A stretch of DNA of 24,061 nucleotides, taken from NCBI GenBank assembly GCA_024640665.1, contig JAHEEO010000011.1, positions 1 to 24,061 of the forward strand, in the 5' to 3' direction. How positions within the stretch are numbered: the stretch's first letter is position 1; the number at the start of each line of letters is the position of its first letter. The position numbers and the translations under genes are program-made. Positions 1 through 8,623 of the stretch are shown here, in pieces. The notes under the pieces are model-generated. The model worked only from the letters and a program-made list of their open reading frames with translations, was not told the DNA's origin and made no database searches. This DNA is from Rhodospirillales bacterium. GTDB lineage: Bacteria; Pseudomonadota; Gammaproteobacteria; Steroidobacterales; Rariloculaceae.

Positions 1-349
1 CCATCGCGTCAGCAACCAAAAGCCCAGCGAAACCGAACAGACAAACGATAACGAAGAGATAGCCGATCGGAATAAAACGCCGCCGATCCAGACGACTCAC
101 AACCCCGCCAAACAATAGAACGATGATCAGCGAAACGATCGAAGTGCCGACAAACAACCAACGCAGGTCATCCATGCCGCGCGAGACACCCATTGCTTCA
201 CGAACCGGGCGCAGAAAGAAATAGCCACAGAGAACGCAAAAATAGAACAATGCAGAAAGCACTGCCAGTGGCAACTCGCCCTTGCGAAAATTCAGTAAAC
301 GCGACGCTAAACCAGACACGGCATCCTCCCCTGCAATCGACGCTCGCAT
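1..349 (-). CDS. N-terminal part of a multi-pass transporter (MFS / NTP-NDP exchanger-like), cut by window edge
   Basis: Reading leftward from the ATG at 349-347, the frame stays open to the window edge (about 116 residues). It begins MRASIAGEDAVSG, followed by a hydrophobic segment containing FYFCVLCGYFFLRPVREAMG. A second segment (SIVSLIIVLLFGG), a basic loop (SRLDRRRF) and a third segment (YLFVIVCLFGFAGLLV) follow. The FxLRPxREAMG element after the first helix is characteristic, from my knowledge, of bacterial MFS/translocase proteins annotated as Npt1/Npt2-like NTP/NDP exchangers. The substrate of environmental members is not established. A GAGG Shine-Dalgarno (plus-strand 355-358) lies five bases before the ATG, which supports this start. 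The gene is divergent from the 5-oxoprolinase at 522. The membrane-transporter call is solid; the subfamily is tentative because only the first three helices are present. Confidence 0.75.
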   Translation of the reverse strand, partial: MRASIAGEDAVSGLASRLLNFRKGELPLAVLSALFYFCVLCGYFFLRPVREAMGVSRGMDDLRWLFVGTSIVSLIIVLLFGGVVSRLDRRRFIPIGYLFVIVCLFGFAGLLVADAM

Positions 350-393
350 GAGCTCCTCAAGGCAGCCCGCAGCGAAGTATAGCGGCGCGGCGG

Positions 394-422
394 CCTATAG
401 GGGATATTCACTCATTGGTTAA
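394..422 (-). promoter_or_regulatory. Putative sigma70-type promoter for the leftward transporter gene
   Basis: On the minus strand, TTAACC (plus 417-422) and TATAGG (plus 394-399) are separated by exactly 17 bases, 45 bases upstream of the transporter ATG. Each hexamer matches the consensus at four of six positions. A second -10-like TATACT lies at plus 376-381 but has no good -35 element. This is a motif match only. Confidence 0.35.
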
Positions 423-521
423 TCGGTACCATGAGCTTAATCAGCGCCATGGCCCATACGATTTTAGAGCCGGCACCAATCAGTGGCACAAAGCCAGCAA
501 GCGAAGTAGATTGCGCATCCT

Positions 522-3500
522 ATGACAGCAAACTCGGTCAAGAGACCAGGATGGCAGTTCTGGATCGATCGCGGCGGAACGTTTACCGACGTGATCGCCC
601 GCGATCCTGGCGGACACCTGCATTCCCACAAGCTGCTTTCCGAGCAACCCAGCAAATATGCTGATGCTGCGGTGGCGGGCGTCCAGCAAATACTCACGGA
701 TCAATCCGCTCACGCAGCGGCGATCGAGTCCATCAAGATGGGGACAACCGTCGCGACAAACGCCCTGCTGGAACGTCGCGGCGAGCCTACGGTGTTTTTA
801 ACCACCGCTGGCTTTGCCGATATTCTGAGGATCGGTACTCAACAGCGCCCGGACATTTTCGCGCTCGATATCGAATTGCCGCAGATGCTCTACAGCCGTG
901 TAATTGAGGCCGAAGAACGCATCTCGGCCGGCGGCGAAGTCGTTTGCCGATTGAACGAAAAGAAATTGCATTCGGAACTGACCGCCGCAGCCGCAAAAGG
1001 CTTCCGGAGCATCGCAATTGCTTTCTTACACGGCTACACGAATGGAGTACATGAACGCCGTGCTGCTGCCATTGCCCGAGATGTCGGCTTCACCCAGGTT
1101 TCGGTATCCCATGAAGTAAGCCCAACGATCAAGATCGTCCCGCGGGGCGATACGACGCTGGTCGACGCCTATCTAACACCAGTGCTTCGGCGTTACGTCG
1201 ATTCTGTGCGAGCCGGTTTGGCTGACATCACAGACGGCGCGTCTTTGCAGTTCATGCAAAGTCACGGAGGGCTCACCGATGCAGCAAGCTTTCGCGGCAA
1301 AGACAGCATCTTGTCCGGACCGGCTGGTGGCGTGGTTGGCATGGTCAAGACCGCTGGTGCCGCGGGTTACCAACGAATCATTGGCTTCGACATGGGCGGC
1401 ACTTCGACCGATGTCACTCTCTTTAACGGTGCATATGAGCGCACGACCGAAACGACCATCGCTGGCGTTCGCATCACCGCTCCCATGCTCGACATTCACA
1501 CAGTCGCCGCTGGCGGTGGTTCGATTATTCAGTTTCTGGCGGGCAGAATCCAAGTCGGGCCCGAGTCCGCTGGCGCTGATCCGGGGCCTGTCGCGTATCG
1601 TAACAATGGCCCGCTCACACTAACCGATGCGAATGTCTTGCTGGGAAGAATACAAGCCGACTACTTTCCGGCGATTTTCGGCCCGACCCATGATGCGCCG
1701 TTAGATACCGCTCTTGTGAGAAGCAAATTCCAAGCACTGGCTGACGCAGTCAACGCAGCAACCGAAAGCAACAACAGCGCTGAGTCACTTGCCGCAGGCG
1801 CCCTGACCATCGGCATCGAACACATGGCGCAAGCGGTCAAGCAGATTTCCATCCAGCGTGGCATCGATCTGGGCGCTTACACCTTGTGCTGTTTCGGCGG
1901 AGCGGGCGGCCAACACGCATGTGCAGTTGCAGACGCACTGGGCATTCGCACAGTGTTTATTCATTCGTTGGCGGGCCTCTTATCAGCATTTGGCATGGGC
2001 GTAGCCGATGAGCGCTTCATCAAGCGCCAAACGATTGAGGCAAAATTGTGCAATTCCTCTCTGCCCGGGATCGCCGGGGTTGCCGATACGCTCGCAGCCG
2101 AATTGGCAGCGCAACAAACTGCTGCACCGGCAGCTGGTTCTTCGCGTCGCATTGAAATGCGCATCAACGTAAAAGTCGCCGGCACAGACACGACGTTTGC
2201 CATTCGTTATGAGCCTGAAGCGTCATTTGAAGCGCTCACAAAGCGCTTTAGTACCGCACACAGCCAGCACTTTGGGTTTGAAGCATCGGCGCATGAGCTA
2301 ATCGTGGACTCCCTCGAAACCGAACTCATAATTGAACGCGACTCACCAGCTTTCGACTTGCCCGCCTGCGACGACCAAACTTCGGTATCGAGTGATTACA
2401 AAACTGTTTGGTTCAGCGGTAAAGCTGTGCAAACCCCCATTTACGAAAGGTCGAGGCTCCAAGTCGACTTCAGCATCGCAGGACCCGCCCTGATCGTCGA
2501 AGAAAACTCCACCACTGTTTTGGAACCGGGCTGGAAAGGGCATCTCGATCACGCGAAGAATCTAATATTGACGCGGGTCGGGTCGCGCGGGCACACACGC
2601 CAGACGATCACGACGAATGAAGGGGCCGATGCCGTCAAGCTGGAAATCTTCAACAACGCCTTTATGCATGTTGCGGAACAGATGGGAATCGTACTGCAAG
2701 CCACTGCGCACTCGGTCAATATTAAAGAGCGAATGGACTTTTCCTGTGCTGTCTTTGACCGGTGCGGCGAGTTGATTGCGAATGCTCCGCACGTTCCCGT
2801 TCATTTGGGCTCCATGGGTGATACGGTGCAGGCTGTGCTTGCTGCGCAAGAAGGCAGTCTGCGCAAAGGCTGCGCTTATATGTCCAATGCGCCGTACCAA
2901 GGCGGAACACATCTTCCGGACATTACGGTCGTCACGCCTGTCAGTCTCGGCCCGCACGATACGATCGATTTTATCGTTGCGAGCCGCGCCCACCATGCCG
3001 ATGTTGGCGGCATCACTCCCGGCTCAATGCCGCCATTCAGTCAGTCCATTCACGACGAGGGCGCCATGTTCGAAAGCGTCTGCATCGTGCGCGATAACAG
3101 ATTTGCAGAAGCAGCAGCGCGCAGCGCGCTCACAAACACGCGCATACCGGCCCGTAATCCAAATAGAAACATTGCAGACCTCAGAGCGCAGATAGCAGCA
3201 AATGCTCGCGGTGCAACAGAACTCGCGCGCCTCGTAAACCGCTATGGCGGCGACGAATGTAAACGCTATGTCAGCTTCATGAAGAAGAATGCAGCCTCGG
3301 CTGTGCGGCAAGCCATAACCGGCCTGGACGACGGTTCGGCAACGGTTAAATTGGATAACGGCCTCGCAATCTCTGTAAACGTTGCGATTGACCGCGACAC
3401 GGGCACGGCTGTCGTTGATTTTTCCGGCACAAGCGCGACCAGCACCGGCAACCTCAACGCACCACTGGCGGTTGCGAGATCCGCGGTCCTGTACGTTTTT

Positions 3501-4157
3501 CGGACACTTGTACAGCAAGCCATTCCGCTAAATGCCGGCTGCCTCGAGCCGCTCAAGCTAATCGTTCCTGAAGACTGCCTGATAAATCCGCAACCGCCTG
3601 CTGCTGTTGTTGGCGGCAACGTTGAAACATCGCAACGCATAGTGGATGCTCTGATGCTTGCGCTCGGCAAACTGGCAAGTTCGCAAGGCACAATGAACAA
3701 TCTTACGTTTGGCAATTCCCAATATCAGTACTACGAGACGATTTGCGGCGGCGCCGGCGCGAGTGTAAACGCGGCTGGCGCCAGTGCCGTTCACACGCAC
3801 ATGACAAATTCTCGATTAACGGACCCCGAAGTGCTCGAGACTCGCTACCCAGTGCGTATTCGCCGCTTCCAAATTCGCACGGGCAGCGGTGGACTCGGCA
3901 AACACAACGGCGGAGATGGCGTGATTCGCGACATCGAATTCCTCGAAGACATGACGGCTGCCATTCTCTCCAATTGCCGGAAAGTGCCACCCCACGGAAT
4001 CCTGGGCGGCGGCGACGGCCTATGCGGCAGTAATTACGTTATCGCCAGTAACAATACGGCAGCGGAGCCGCTTGGCGGAATAGCCCAGCGCGATATGCAC
4101 ACCGGTGACCGACTCATCATTGAAACGCCCGGCGGCGGGGGATACGGAGCGCGCTAA
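522..4157 (+). CDS. 5-oxoprolinase (ATP-hydrolysing), fused HyuA-HyuB hydantoinase/oxoprolinase protein
   Basis: This 1211-residue protein matches the full length of fused 5-oxoprolinases (EC 3.5.2.9), which convert 5-oxo-L-proline to L-glutamate with ATP hydrolysis. Residues about 12-190 form the Hydant_A N-terminal domain, opening with the phosphate-binding DRGGTFTDV at 16-24. The HyuA core follows, with SGPAGGVVGM near 264 and the second ATP motif DMGGTSTDV from residue 290. The HyuB domain begins near residue 700 (LEIFNNAFMHVAEQMG, then ERMDFSCAVFD) and continues to the family-typical C-terminal ETPGGGGYG. The protein is probably cytosolic. The ATG at 522 places the first motif at the normal distance, although no strong Shine-Dalgarno precedes it. 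The stop overlaps by four bases the stop of the convergent sheath gene. Fused hydantoinases acting on other cyclic amides are a less likely alternative. Confidence 0.93.
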   Translation: MTANSVKRPGWQFWIDRGGTFTDVIARDPGGHLHSHKLLSEQPSKYADAAVAGVQQILTDQSAHAAAIESIKMGTTVATNALLERRGEPTVFLTTAGFADILRIGTQQRPDIFALDIELPQMLYSRVIEAEERISAGGEVVCRLNEKKLHSELTAAAAKGFRSIAIAFLHGYTNGVHERRAAAIARDVGFTQVSVSHEVSPTIKIVPRGDTTLVDAYLTPVLRRYVDSVRAGLADITDGASLQFMQSHGGLTDAASFRGKDSILSGPAGGVVGMVKTAGAAGYQRIIGFDMGGTSTDVTLFNGAYERTTETTIAGVRITAPMLDIHTVAAGGGSIIQFLAGRIQVGPESAGADPGPVAYRNNGPLTLTDANVLLGRIQADYFPAIFGPTHDAPLDTALVRSKFQALADAVNAATESNNSAESLAAGALTIGIEHMAQAVKQISIQRGIDLGAYTLCCFGGAGGQHACAVADALGIRTVFIHSLAGLLSAFGMGVADERFIKRQTIEAKLCNSSLPGIAGVADTLAAELAAQQTAAPAAGSSRRIEMRINVKVAGTDTTFAIRYEPEASFEALTKRFSTAHSQHFGFEASAHELIVDSLETELIIERDSPAFDLPACDDQTSVSSDYKTVWFSGKAVQTPIYERSRLQVDFSIAGPALIVEENSTTVLEPGWKGHLDHAKNLILTRVGSRGHTRQTITTNEGADAVKLEIFNNAFMHVAEQMGIVLQATAHSVNIKERMDFSCAVFDRCGELIANAPHVPVHLGSMGDTVQAVLAAQEGSLRKGCAYMSNAPYQGGTHLPDITVVTPVSLGPHDTIDFIVASRAHHADVGGITPGSMPPFSQSIHDEGAMFESVCIVRDNRFAEAAARSALTNTRIPARNPNRNIADLRAQIAANARGATELARLVNRYGGDECKRYVSFMKKNAASAVRQAITGLDDGSATVKLDNGLAISVNVAIDRDTGTAVVDFSGTSATSTGNLNAPLAVARSAVLYVFRTLVQQAIPLNAGCLEPLKLIVPEDCLINPQPPAAVVGGNVETSQRIVDALMLALGKLASSQGTMNNLTFGNSQYQYYETICGGAGASVNAAGASAVHTHMTNSRLTDPEVLETRYPVRIRRFQIRTGSGGLGKHNGGDGVIRDIEFLEDMTAAILSNCRKVPPHGILGGGDGLCGSNYVIASNNTAAEPLGGIAQRDMHTGDRLIIETPGGGGYGAR

Positions 4158-5707
4158 CCGGCGAGCTGATCTGCCTCTAACGCCCGCGCGCTTTGTACAT
4201 GGCAACCCGCACGAGTCAGAGTAAAGTCATAGAGCAGAAACTCTGCCGGACGGTGTAAGGCAAACCCAACCCTCACTCGTTCGCCGAGTGATTTGCTAGT
4301 GTGCGGCAAGCGCTTTACCACGAACGCTTCATCATCCGTACCTGCTGCAAAGGCCCCTCGCTGGCTCAAGTCATGCAAGAACGAACTGACGGCGCTTTCG
4401 AGACTTGCGGCTGGATCCTCGCTTCGCGCGATAGCTTGATCGCCGGCTGACTCTATCGAACTCAAGACAAACTGCGCCAAGCGGCGCCGATCGAGCTTCT
4501 GCCACATCATCGACATACTTCCAGGCGCCGCTAATGTAACGTTCCCTGAGAAGACAGCGCCGCCATACCCCGATGCGGCCAATACATTCACGCCAGCGCG
4601 GTGCAAACTTGCGCGCTTGGCGTCTTCGACCTCAATGACGGGAGCGAGCGAAATCTTCAGAAATGGATCTGTAGTAGAACTCTCCTGCCAATCGCCAAAA
4701 TCTCCTTTGCTCGACAAGACACCTGCGATTGCGCCGCAAGCCGGCAGAATGGATGGCAACCCAACGCGCTCCACGCGAGGGCGAATGCGCGGAAAGTAAG
4801 TGAGTGCGCTGCTGCTGCGCAGTGCTCCTTCGCGAGCGCCGATAATCGCCGAATCGGCCGTCGTCCACTCGAGCGGAGGGTCCCAAATCAACATGGCACG
4901 GCGGCGTTCGCAATATCGCTCCGCGGCCAGAAACGTCGTCACTCCATGGTCCCGCCCCGGTGGGGGCGGCAAGCAGAGCAAATCGATCCGCTCAAACGCA
5001 TCTAAACTCCAAAGGCCGGAATGATCGCGGTCGGAGCCGATAATGTCATAGTCGCTCAGCTCGGAGCCATCCGAGCCACGCACGCCGATTTCGAGGTAGC
5101 GCACGGGATCGCCTGGATTTTCTGGTGAAGTTGCGTTGGGCCGCTGCTCAGGCACATCACCTCGCAAGGAAACCAGCCGCGATTTAGCCAGAACTTTCCC
5201 AGCATATCGGACATCGGTCTCGCGCACCGAAATGCCCGCAAAAATCTCTTGGTCTTCGACTAGCTCGGACCCGAGGCGGCTGACCCGCTGTACGATCAAA
5301 TTGAAGCGTTCGCGGCTGGACTCGACGCCATCATAGTCGACCGAAGCCCGCAGAAACTCTCTACTACCTGGCTGGCGAGCTGCAATCTCGAGAAATTCGT
5401 CGGCAGCGGGAATTCGAATTAGCGCGCGATTCGCGCGATTTACAACCCGGACAACAACGGCGTTCTTACCACCATGCAGAAAAAAGTGTTGCACCACATG
5501 AGACAGATGACTGAAAGGCGCATGCCCGCCAAAAACCAGACGAAAATGATTGTAGCTATTGACCAGCGTCGGCTCATTGACCGGCCCCCGCTCTGTGCGC
5601 CCAACAAACGCTGCGACAGCTCGCGGTGAGCGAGCAATGGATGGTGAATCGATCTGCGAGCTTGAACCGCTCAGCTGTTGTTCGCCTTCGCTGTTTGAGT
5701 CTTCCAT
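4154..5707 (-). CDS. Orphan, diverged phage/contractile tail sheath-like protein
   Basis: This 517-residue protein aligns by eye with contractile tail sheath proteins. Residues 30-60 (AAFVGRTERGP, then the SYNHFRLVFGG stretch) match the start of the conserved region. SHLSHVVQHFFLHGGKNAVVVRVV at 66-89 contains the sheath hallmark. Residues 238-279 match the central region ending in an R-x-LIWDPP element. Residues 402-452 (MWQKLDRRRLAQFVLSSIES, then FLHDLSQRGAF) and HRPAEFLLYDFTL at 485-497 match the C-terminal domain. Sheaths polymerise around a tube in phage tails, T6SS-like and extracellular injection systems. Here no tube, baseplate, spike or AAA gene is nearby. The usual N-terminal PGVYIEE-like arm is replaced by a Ser/Glu/Gln-rich segment, and the internal PPSG and GxRTL motifs are degenerate. 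The ATG at 5707 is preferred over the adjacent GTG at 5710. The gene lies 75 bases downstream of the M23 peptidase on the same strand. Family membership is fairly sure; function is unknown. Confidence 0.82.
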   Translation of the reverse strand: MEDSNSEGEQQLSGSSSQIDSPSIARSPRAVAAFVGRTERGPVNEPTLVNSYNHFRLVFGGHAPFSHLSHVVQHFFLHGGKNAVVVRVVNRANRALIRIPAADEFLEIAARQPGSREFLRASVDYDGVESSRERFNLIVQRVSRLGSELVEDQEIFAGISVRETDVRYAGKVLAKSRLVSLRGDVPEQRPNATSPENPGDPVRYLEIGVRGSDGSELSDYDIIGSDRDHSGLWSLDAFERIDLLCLPPPPGRDHGVTTFLAAERYCERRRAMLIWDPPLEWTTADSAIIGAREGALRSSSALTYFPRIRPRVERVGLPSILPACGAIAGVLSSKGDFGDWQESSTTDPFLKISLAPVIEVEDAKRASLHRAGVNVLAASGYGGAVFSGNVTLAAPGSMSMMWQKLDRRRLAQFVLSSIESAGDQAIARSEDPAASLESAVSSFLHDLSQRGAFAAGTDDEAFVVKRLPHTSKSLGERVRVGFALHRPAEFLLYDFTLTRAGCHVQSARALEADQLAG

Positions 5708-5739
5708 CACTATTGGCGGATTGAATAAACAATCATAAT

Positions 5740-5751
5740 ATCGTCAACGAT
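5740..5751. repeat. Short inverted repeat between the M23 peptidase and sheath genes
   Basis: ATCGTCAACGAT is an inverted repeat with five-base arms and a two-base centre, located 33 bases upstream of the sheath ATG. It is too small and lacks a T-tract to be an intrinsic terminator. It could be an operator or simply chance. Confidence 0.2.
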
Positions 5752-5782
5752 GGAGATGGCACAGCTTTTTCTGCCGTACCCA

Positions 5783-6436
5783 TTAATTCGCGCCGGCTCT
5801 GAGCTTGTTACTGTAAAGCCTGCCGGCTCTGAGTTTGCCATGCACTCCGTCGTCGGTTGCGAACCGAATATCGATCGAATGCTGACGCGAATCTGCATCC
5901 ATCGTATATACGCCAAAATGCAAATGCGGGACGTTGGTGTAGCCCGTGTTTCCAGACAAAGCGACTGCTTGTCCGCGCTCAACATAGTCGCCAACACGTA
6001 CCAGAACGCCTTCTTTCTGCAGATGAAAGTACTCGCCTATCGTGCCGTCAGAGTGGCGAATTGCAACGTGATTAGCGTATCGACCACAACCAGTGGACCA
6101 ACAAGCGCGCTCCTGTGAGTCTTCGATTGCAACGACGATACCCTCTCGAGCTGCGTGCACCGGCGTGCCGATGGGCATACCAAAGTCGACCGTGTAAAAC
6201 TCCGTGCCTATGTGGCTCAAGCGCGAGCCATACGACTGAATAACGCGATAACTAACGCCATCGCCATACGGGAGGCGGTAAAGATAGGCATCATCATGAT
6301 CGGCTAACTGCAGATCCGGCGCGACTGTGGCGCTGGGAACGGCTGGCGACTCGGCTGGCAATTCGGCAGCAGCAGTGAGCGAGGCGCAAAACGCAATTGC
6401 GCAAGCAATACTGGACGGAATTAGGTGGGCCTTCAT
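5783..6436 (-). CDS. Secreted M23-family metallopeptidase (LytM/lysostaphin-like)
   Basis: This 217-residue protein carries a Sec signal peptide (basic MKAH, hydrophobic core to LTAAA, probable cleavage near residue 24). A short linker and one M23 domain follow. The zinc site is visible: H75 and D84 in the SHIGTEFYTVDF stretch, H138 in YFHLQ, and H171/H173 in PHLHFG. The GTPVHAAREGIVVAI and GDYVERGQAVALSGNTG stretches are standard for the fold. Cys112 and Cys117 could form a disulfide after export. The family cleaves peptidoglycan peptide cross-links in the periplasm or acts outside the cell. With all ligands present, it is expected to be active rather than a degenerate activator. The ATG at 6436 is the natural start because the signal peptide begins there. 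The gene lies 97 bases downstream of sohB on the same strand. Confidence 0.9.
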   Translation of the reverse strand: MKAHLIPSSIACAIAFCASLTAAAELPAESPAVPSATVAPDLQLADHDDAYLYRLPYGDGVSYRVIQSYGSRLSHIGTEFYTVDFGMPIGTPVHAAREGIVVAIEDSQERACWSTGCGRYANHVAIRHSDGTIGEYFHLQKEGVLVRVGDYVERGQAVALSGNTGYTNVPHLHFGVYTMDADSRQHSIDIRFATDDGVHGKLRAGRLYSNKLRAGAN

Positions 6437-6533
6437 ATTATTCTTATTGAAGTTTTTTACAGAACCGTTAGCCCATTATGCCGACATATCTATAAGCCCT
6501 GTAATGACTTATACATAACCCACAAGGTGCATG

Positions 6534-7526
6534 CTAGTGAGCGAGTAAAGATTCCGCGCCGTGCATTATGCGTTCCGGCAGGGGTTTTTTGCGCTTAAAC
6601 TCGATACGGTAGATGTCGACGTCATCGATCTGGCCTTGCAGGTAATCATCACTCGTTTGAATCGAGTCAATCAATTTTCGCTCGATTGCCTGCAACCCGT
6701 ACCAATGCTCGCCTGTTGCAACGCTTTCAATATCTACTTGAGCACGATGTTCAACTATTTGCGCCTTAAATAATTCATGAATCTCTTCGAGCTCTGCCTG
6801 CATCTTTGCTCGCGCTTCATCGGTATTCTGGCCAAACATGGTTAGCGTCCGCTTGAAACGGCCTGCGGTCACCTGCTCATAGTCGATACCTTTCGACTCC
6901 AGCAGCCGGTGAAAATTCGGCAACTGCGCAAGTACGCCAATGGATCCGATAATCGCAAACGGTGCTGCAAGAATTTGATCAGCTACACAAGCCATCAGAT
7001 AACCGCCGCTGGCCGCGACTTTATCAACTGCAACCGTCAACTTTAGCCCCTGCGCTTTCAGACGCAGTAACTGCGACGCCGCGAACCCGTGTTCGTGCAC
7101 CGCACCACCGGCATTTTCCAGCCGCAACAACACGGCATCATCCTTATTTGCGACGCCTAAAATGGCCGAAACTTCTTCTCGCAACGAAGCAGTGCCAGTT
7201 GCCCGAATATCACCCTTGAAATCCAGCACGAACAAACGCGGCTTGGCCGGTTTATCGCGCTGTGATCTGGCGTCTTGCTTAGCCTTCTTGTGCTTTTCTT
7301 TGAGCGCTTGTTTGTGGACCTTCTTGTCCAGCATTATGGCGTTGACTGCGTCCTTGGTATGTTCGAACTGGTCATTGAGCTTCTCAACCACAATGCCTCT
7401 ATGTTCGGCACCCTCACGCCTTGAAACAATAACCACTAGCCCAATAACGGCGAGCAGTAAAAACAATATCGTGAGCACCTGCATCACAAACAACCCATAG
7501 CGTGACAAGAACTCAGCAATTGACAT
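6534..7526 (-). CDS. sohB: SohB-type inner-membrane S49 serine protease
   Basis: This 330-residue protein has an N-terminal membrane anchor (about residues 9-35), a highly charged Lys/Arg-rich linker (about 65-97), and an S49/ClpP-like protease domain. The nucleophile is Ser173 in VAASGGYLMAC, and the partner lysine is Lys225 in TAGRFKRTLT, the Ser-Lys dyad typical of SppA/SohB. Length and single-domain layout match SohB rather than the longer duplicated SppA. The family degrades membrane or signal-peptide fragments at the periplasmic face. I chose the ATG at 7526 because it overlaps the lipA stop as TGATG, indicating translational coupling. A GTG one codon earlier is possible. Being in an operon with lipA is positional only; no functional link is implied. 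Confidence 0.93.
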   Translation of the reverse strand: MSIAEFLSRYGLFVMQVLTILFLLLAVIGLVVIVSRREGAEHRGIVVEKLNDQFEHTKDAVNAIMLDKKVHKQALKEKHKKAKQDARSQRDKPAKPRLFVLDFKGDIRATGTASLREEVSAILGVANKDDAVLLRLENAGGAVHEHGFAASQLLRLKAQGLKLTVAVDKVAASGGYLMACVADQILAAPFAIIGSIGVLAQLPNFHRLLESKGIDYEQVTAGRFKRTLTMFGQNTDEARAKMQAELEEIHELFKAQIVEHRAQVDIESVATGEHWYGLQAIERKLIDSIQTSDDYLQGQIDDVDIYRIEFKRKKPLPERIMHGAESLLAH

Positions 7527-8512
7527 CACAATCCCACATTATTCTTTTCAAATACTCGATCTGCACGATAACTAGAACGCACGAGCGGCCCGGCAACCAC
7601 CTCGAGAAAGCCGAGCTCCAATCCCCACTGTCGATACGTTTCGAAAGCCTCAGGATTTACGAAGCGCTCAACCGGCAAATGGTTTGGCGTCGGCCTTAAA
7701 TACTGGCCAAATGTAACTATGTCGATATCGGCGTTCTTGAAATCCTTCAGCGCGACGCGAATCTCATCGTCTGTTTCTCCCAGCCCGAGCATCAAACTCG
7801 TTTTCGTCAATACGTCTGGACGATAAGACTTGGCAAACTTCAATACGTCGAGCGACTGCTGGTAACTTGCTCGCGGGTCACGCACTGGATGGGTTAAGCG
7901 TTCTACTGTCTCGACGTTTTGAGCAAAAACATCCAAACCCGAATTCAACACCGTTTCAATGTCTACTTTACGGCCACAAAAATCCGGCGTCAGCGCCTCG
8001 ACAGCCGTCTGCGGGCAGCGGCGTTTTATGGCACGAATACAGGCTGCGTAATGTCCTGCGCCGCCGTCATCGAGATCGTCTCGATCAACAGACGTAAGCA
8101 CAACATATTTTAGATTCATTAGCTCGACCGAATCGGCCGAATGTTCAACTTCTTCAGCGTCCAGCCAACCCTGAGGATTGCCGGTATCGACCGCACAGAA
8201 TTGGCAACTGCGGGTGCATACGGCACCCATGAGCATGATCGTGGCGGTGCCGCCTGCCCAACACTCGCCGATGTTCGGGCACATGGATTCTTCGCACACA
8301 GTCGCCAATCTGTGCTCGGTGACGATACTCTTTACACGTTCGTAACCCACCCCACTCGGAAACCTCGCCTTCAGCCAGGGCGGCTTCTGCGCAGACGCAT
8401 TCTCGCGGCGCTCCGGCCGATGCTTGACTCCGTTTTTTATGGCAGCGAAGCCCTGCTCTGTTTTGTACTTAGCGCCTGTCGTGACGACAGGTATGCCGCG
8501 AAACTCGCTCAC
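7526..8512 (-). CDS. lipA: Lipoyl synthase
   Basis: This 328-residue radical-SAM enzyme inserts two sulfur atoms into protein-bound octanoyl groups to form lipoyl cofactors for the 2-oxoacid dehydrogenases and glycine cleavage. The auxiliary [4Fe-4S] cluster cysteines are C73, C78 and C84 (CEESMCPNIGEC). The radical-SAM cluster is C99, C103 and C106 (CTRSCQFC). The conserved C-terminal RSSYRA motif at 312-317 supplies the serine ligand to the auxiliary cluster. All hallmark residues are present, and the length is typical. The GTG start at 8512 gives an N-terminus (VVTTGAKYKTEQGF) that lines up with the E. coli enzyme; no ATG fits. No lipB gene is adjacent. The gene heads the lipA-sohB pair and probably has its own promoter in the gap upstream. 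Confidence 0.97.
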   Translation of the reverse strand: MSEFRGIPVVTTGAKYKTEQGFAAIKNGVKHRPERRENASAQKPPWLKARFPSGVGYERVKSIVTEHRLATVCEESMCPNIGECWAGGTATIMLMGAVCTRSCQFCAVDTGNPQGWLDAEEVEHSADSVELMNLKYVVLTSVDRDDLDDGGAGHYAACIRAIKRRCPQTAVEALTPDFCGRKVDIETVLNSGLDVFAQNVETVERLTHPVRDPRASYQQSLDVLKFAKSYRPDVLTKTSLMLGLGETDDEIRVALKDFKNADIDIVTFGQYLRPTPNHLPVERFVNPEAFETYRQWGLELGFLEVVAGPLVRSSYRADRVFEKNNVGL

Positions 8513-8542
8513 TGGTAATGCCGTAATGGAAACAACCTTGGC

Positions 8543-8551
8543 ATTATCACA
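8543..8551 (-). promoter_or_regulatory. Putative extended -10 promoter element for lipA
   Basis: On the minus strand this reads TGTGATAAT, an extended -10 (TGn plus GATAAT, five of six consensus bases), 31 bases before the lipA GTG. No convincing -35 hexamer sits at the standard spacing, as is common for extended -10 promoters. It lies downstream of the intrinsic terminator at 8624-8651, so lipA would need a promoter here. Confidence 0.4.
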
Positions 8552-8623
8552 TGGAACCGTGGTTACAGGGAGGCTGACATTGGAAGGATGCTCGCGACCT
8601 AACTACCCAGCGATGCAAACGGC

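Noticed and set aside
2562..2996. A 144-residue antisense frame inside the 5-oxoprolinase gene (and similar ones at 3024-3518 and 3266-3715)
   Set aside because: The oxoprolinase frame is continuous with family motifs across this region. The antisense frames lack domain motifs and are codon-bias shadows.
5710..5997. A 95-residue frame between the M23 peptidase and the sheath on the minus strand
   Set aside because: Most of it is a shifted frame of the M23 peptidase, whose zinc ligands fix the true frame. Its end just touching the sheath start looks like coincidence.
4154..6436. Prophage remnant spanning the sheath and M23 genes
   Set aside because: There is no integrase, tRNA or att repeat, no other tail, capsid or lysis gene, and the M23 protein has a normal Sec signal peptide. 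Flanking genes are ordinary chromosomal ones.
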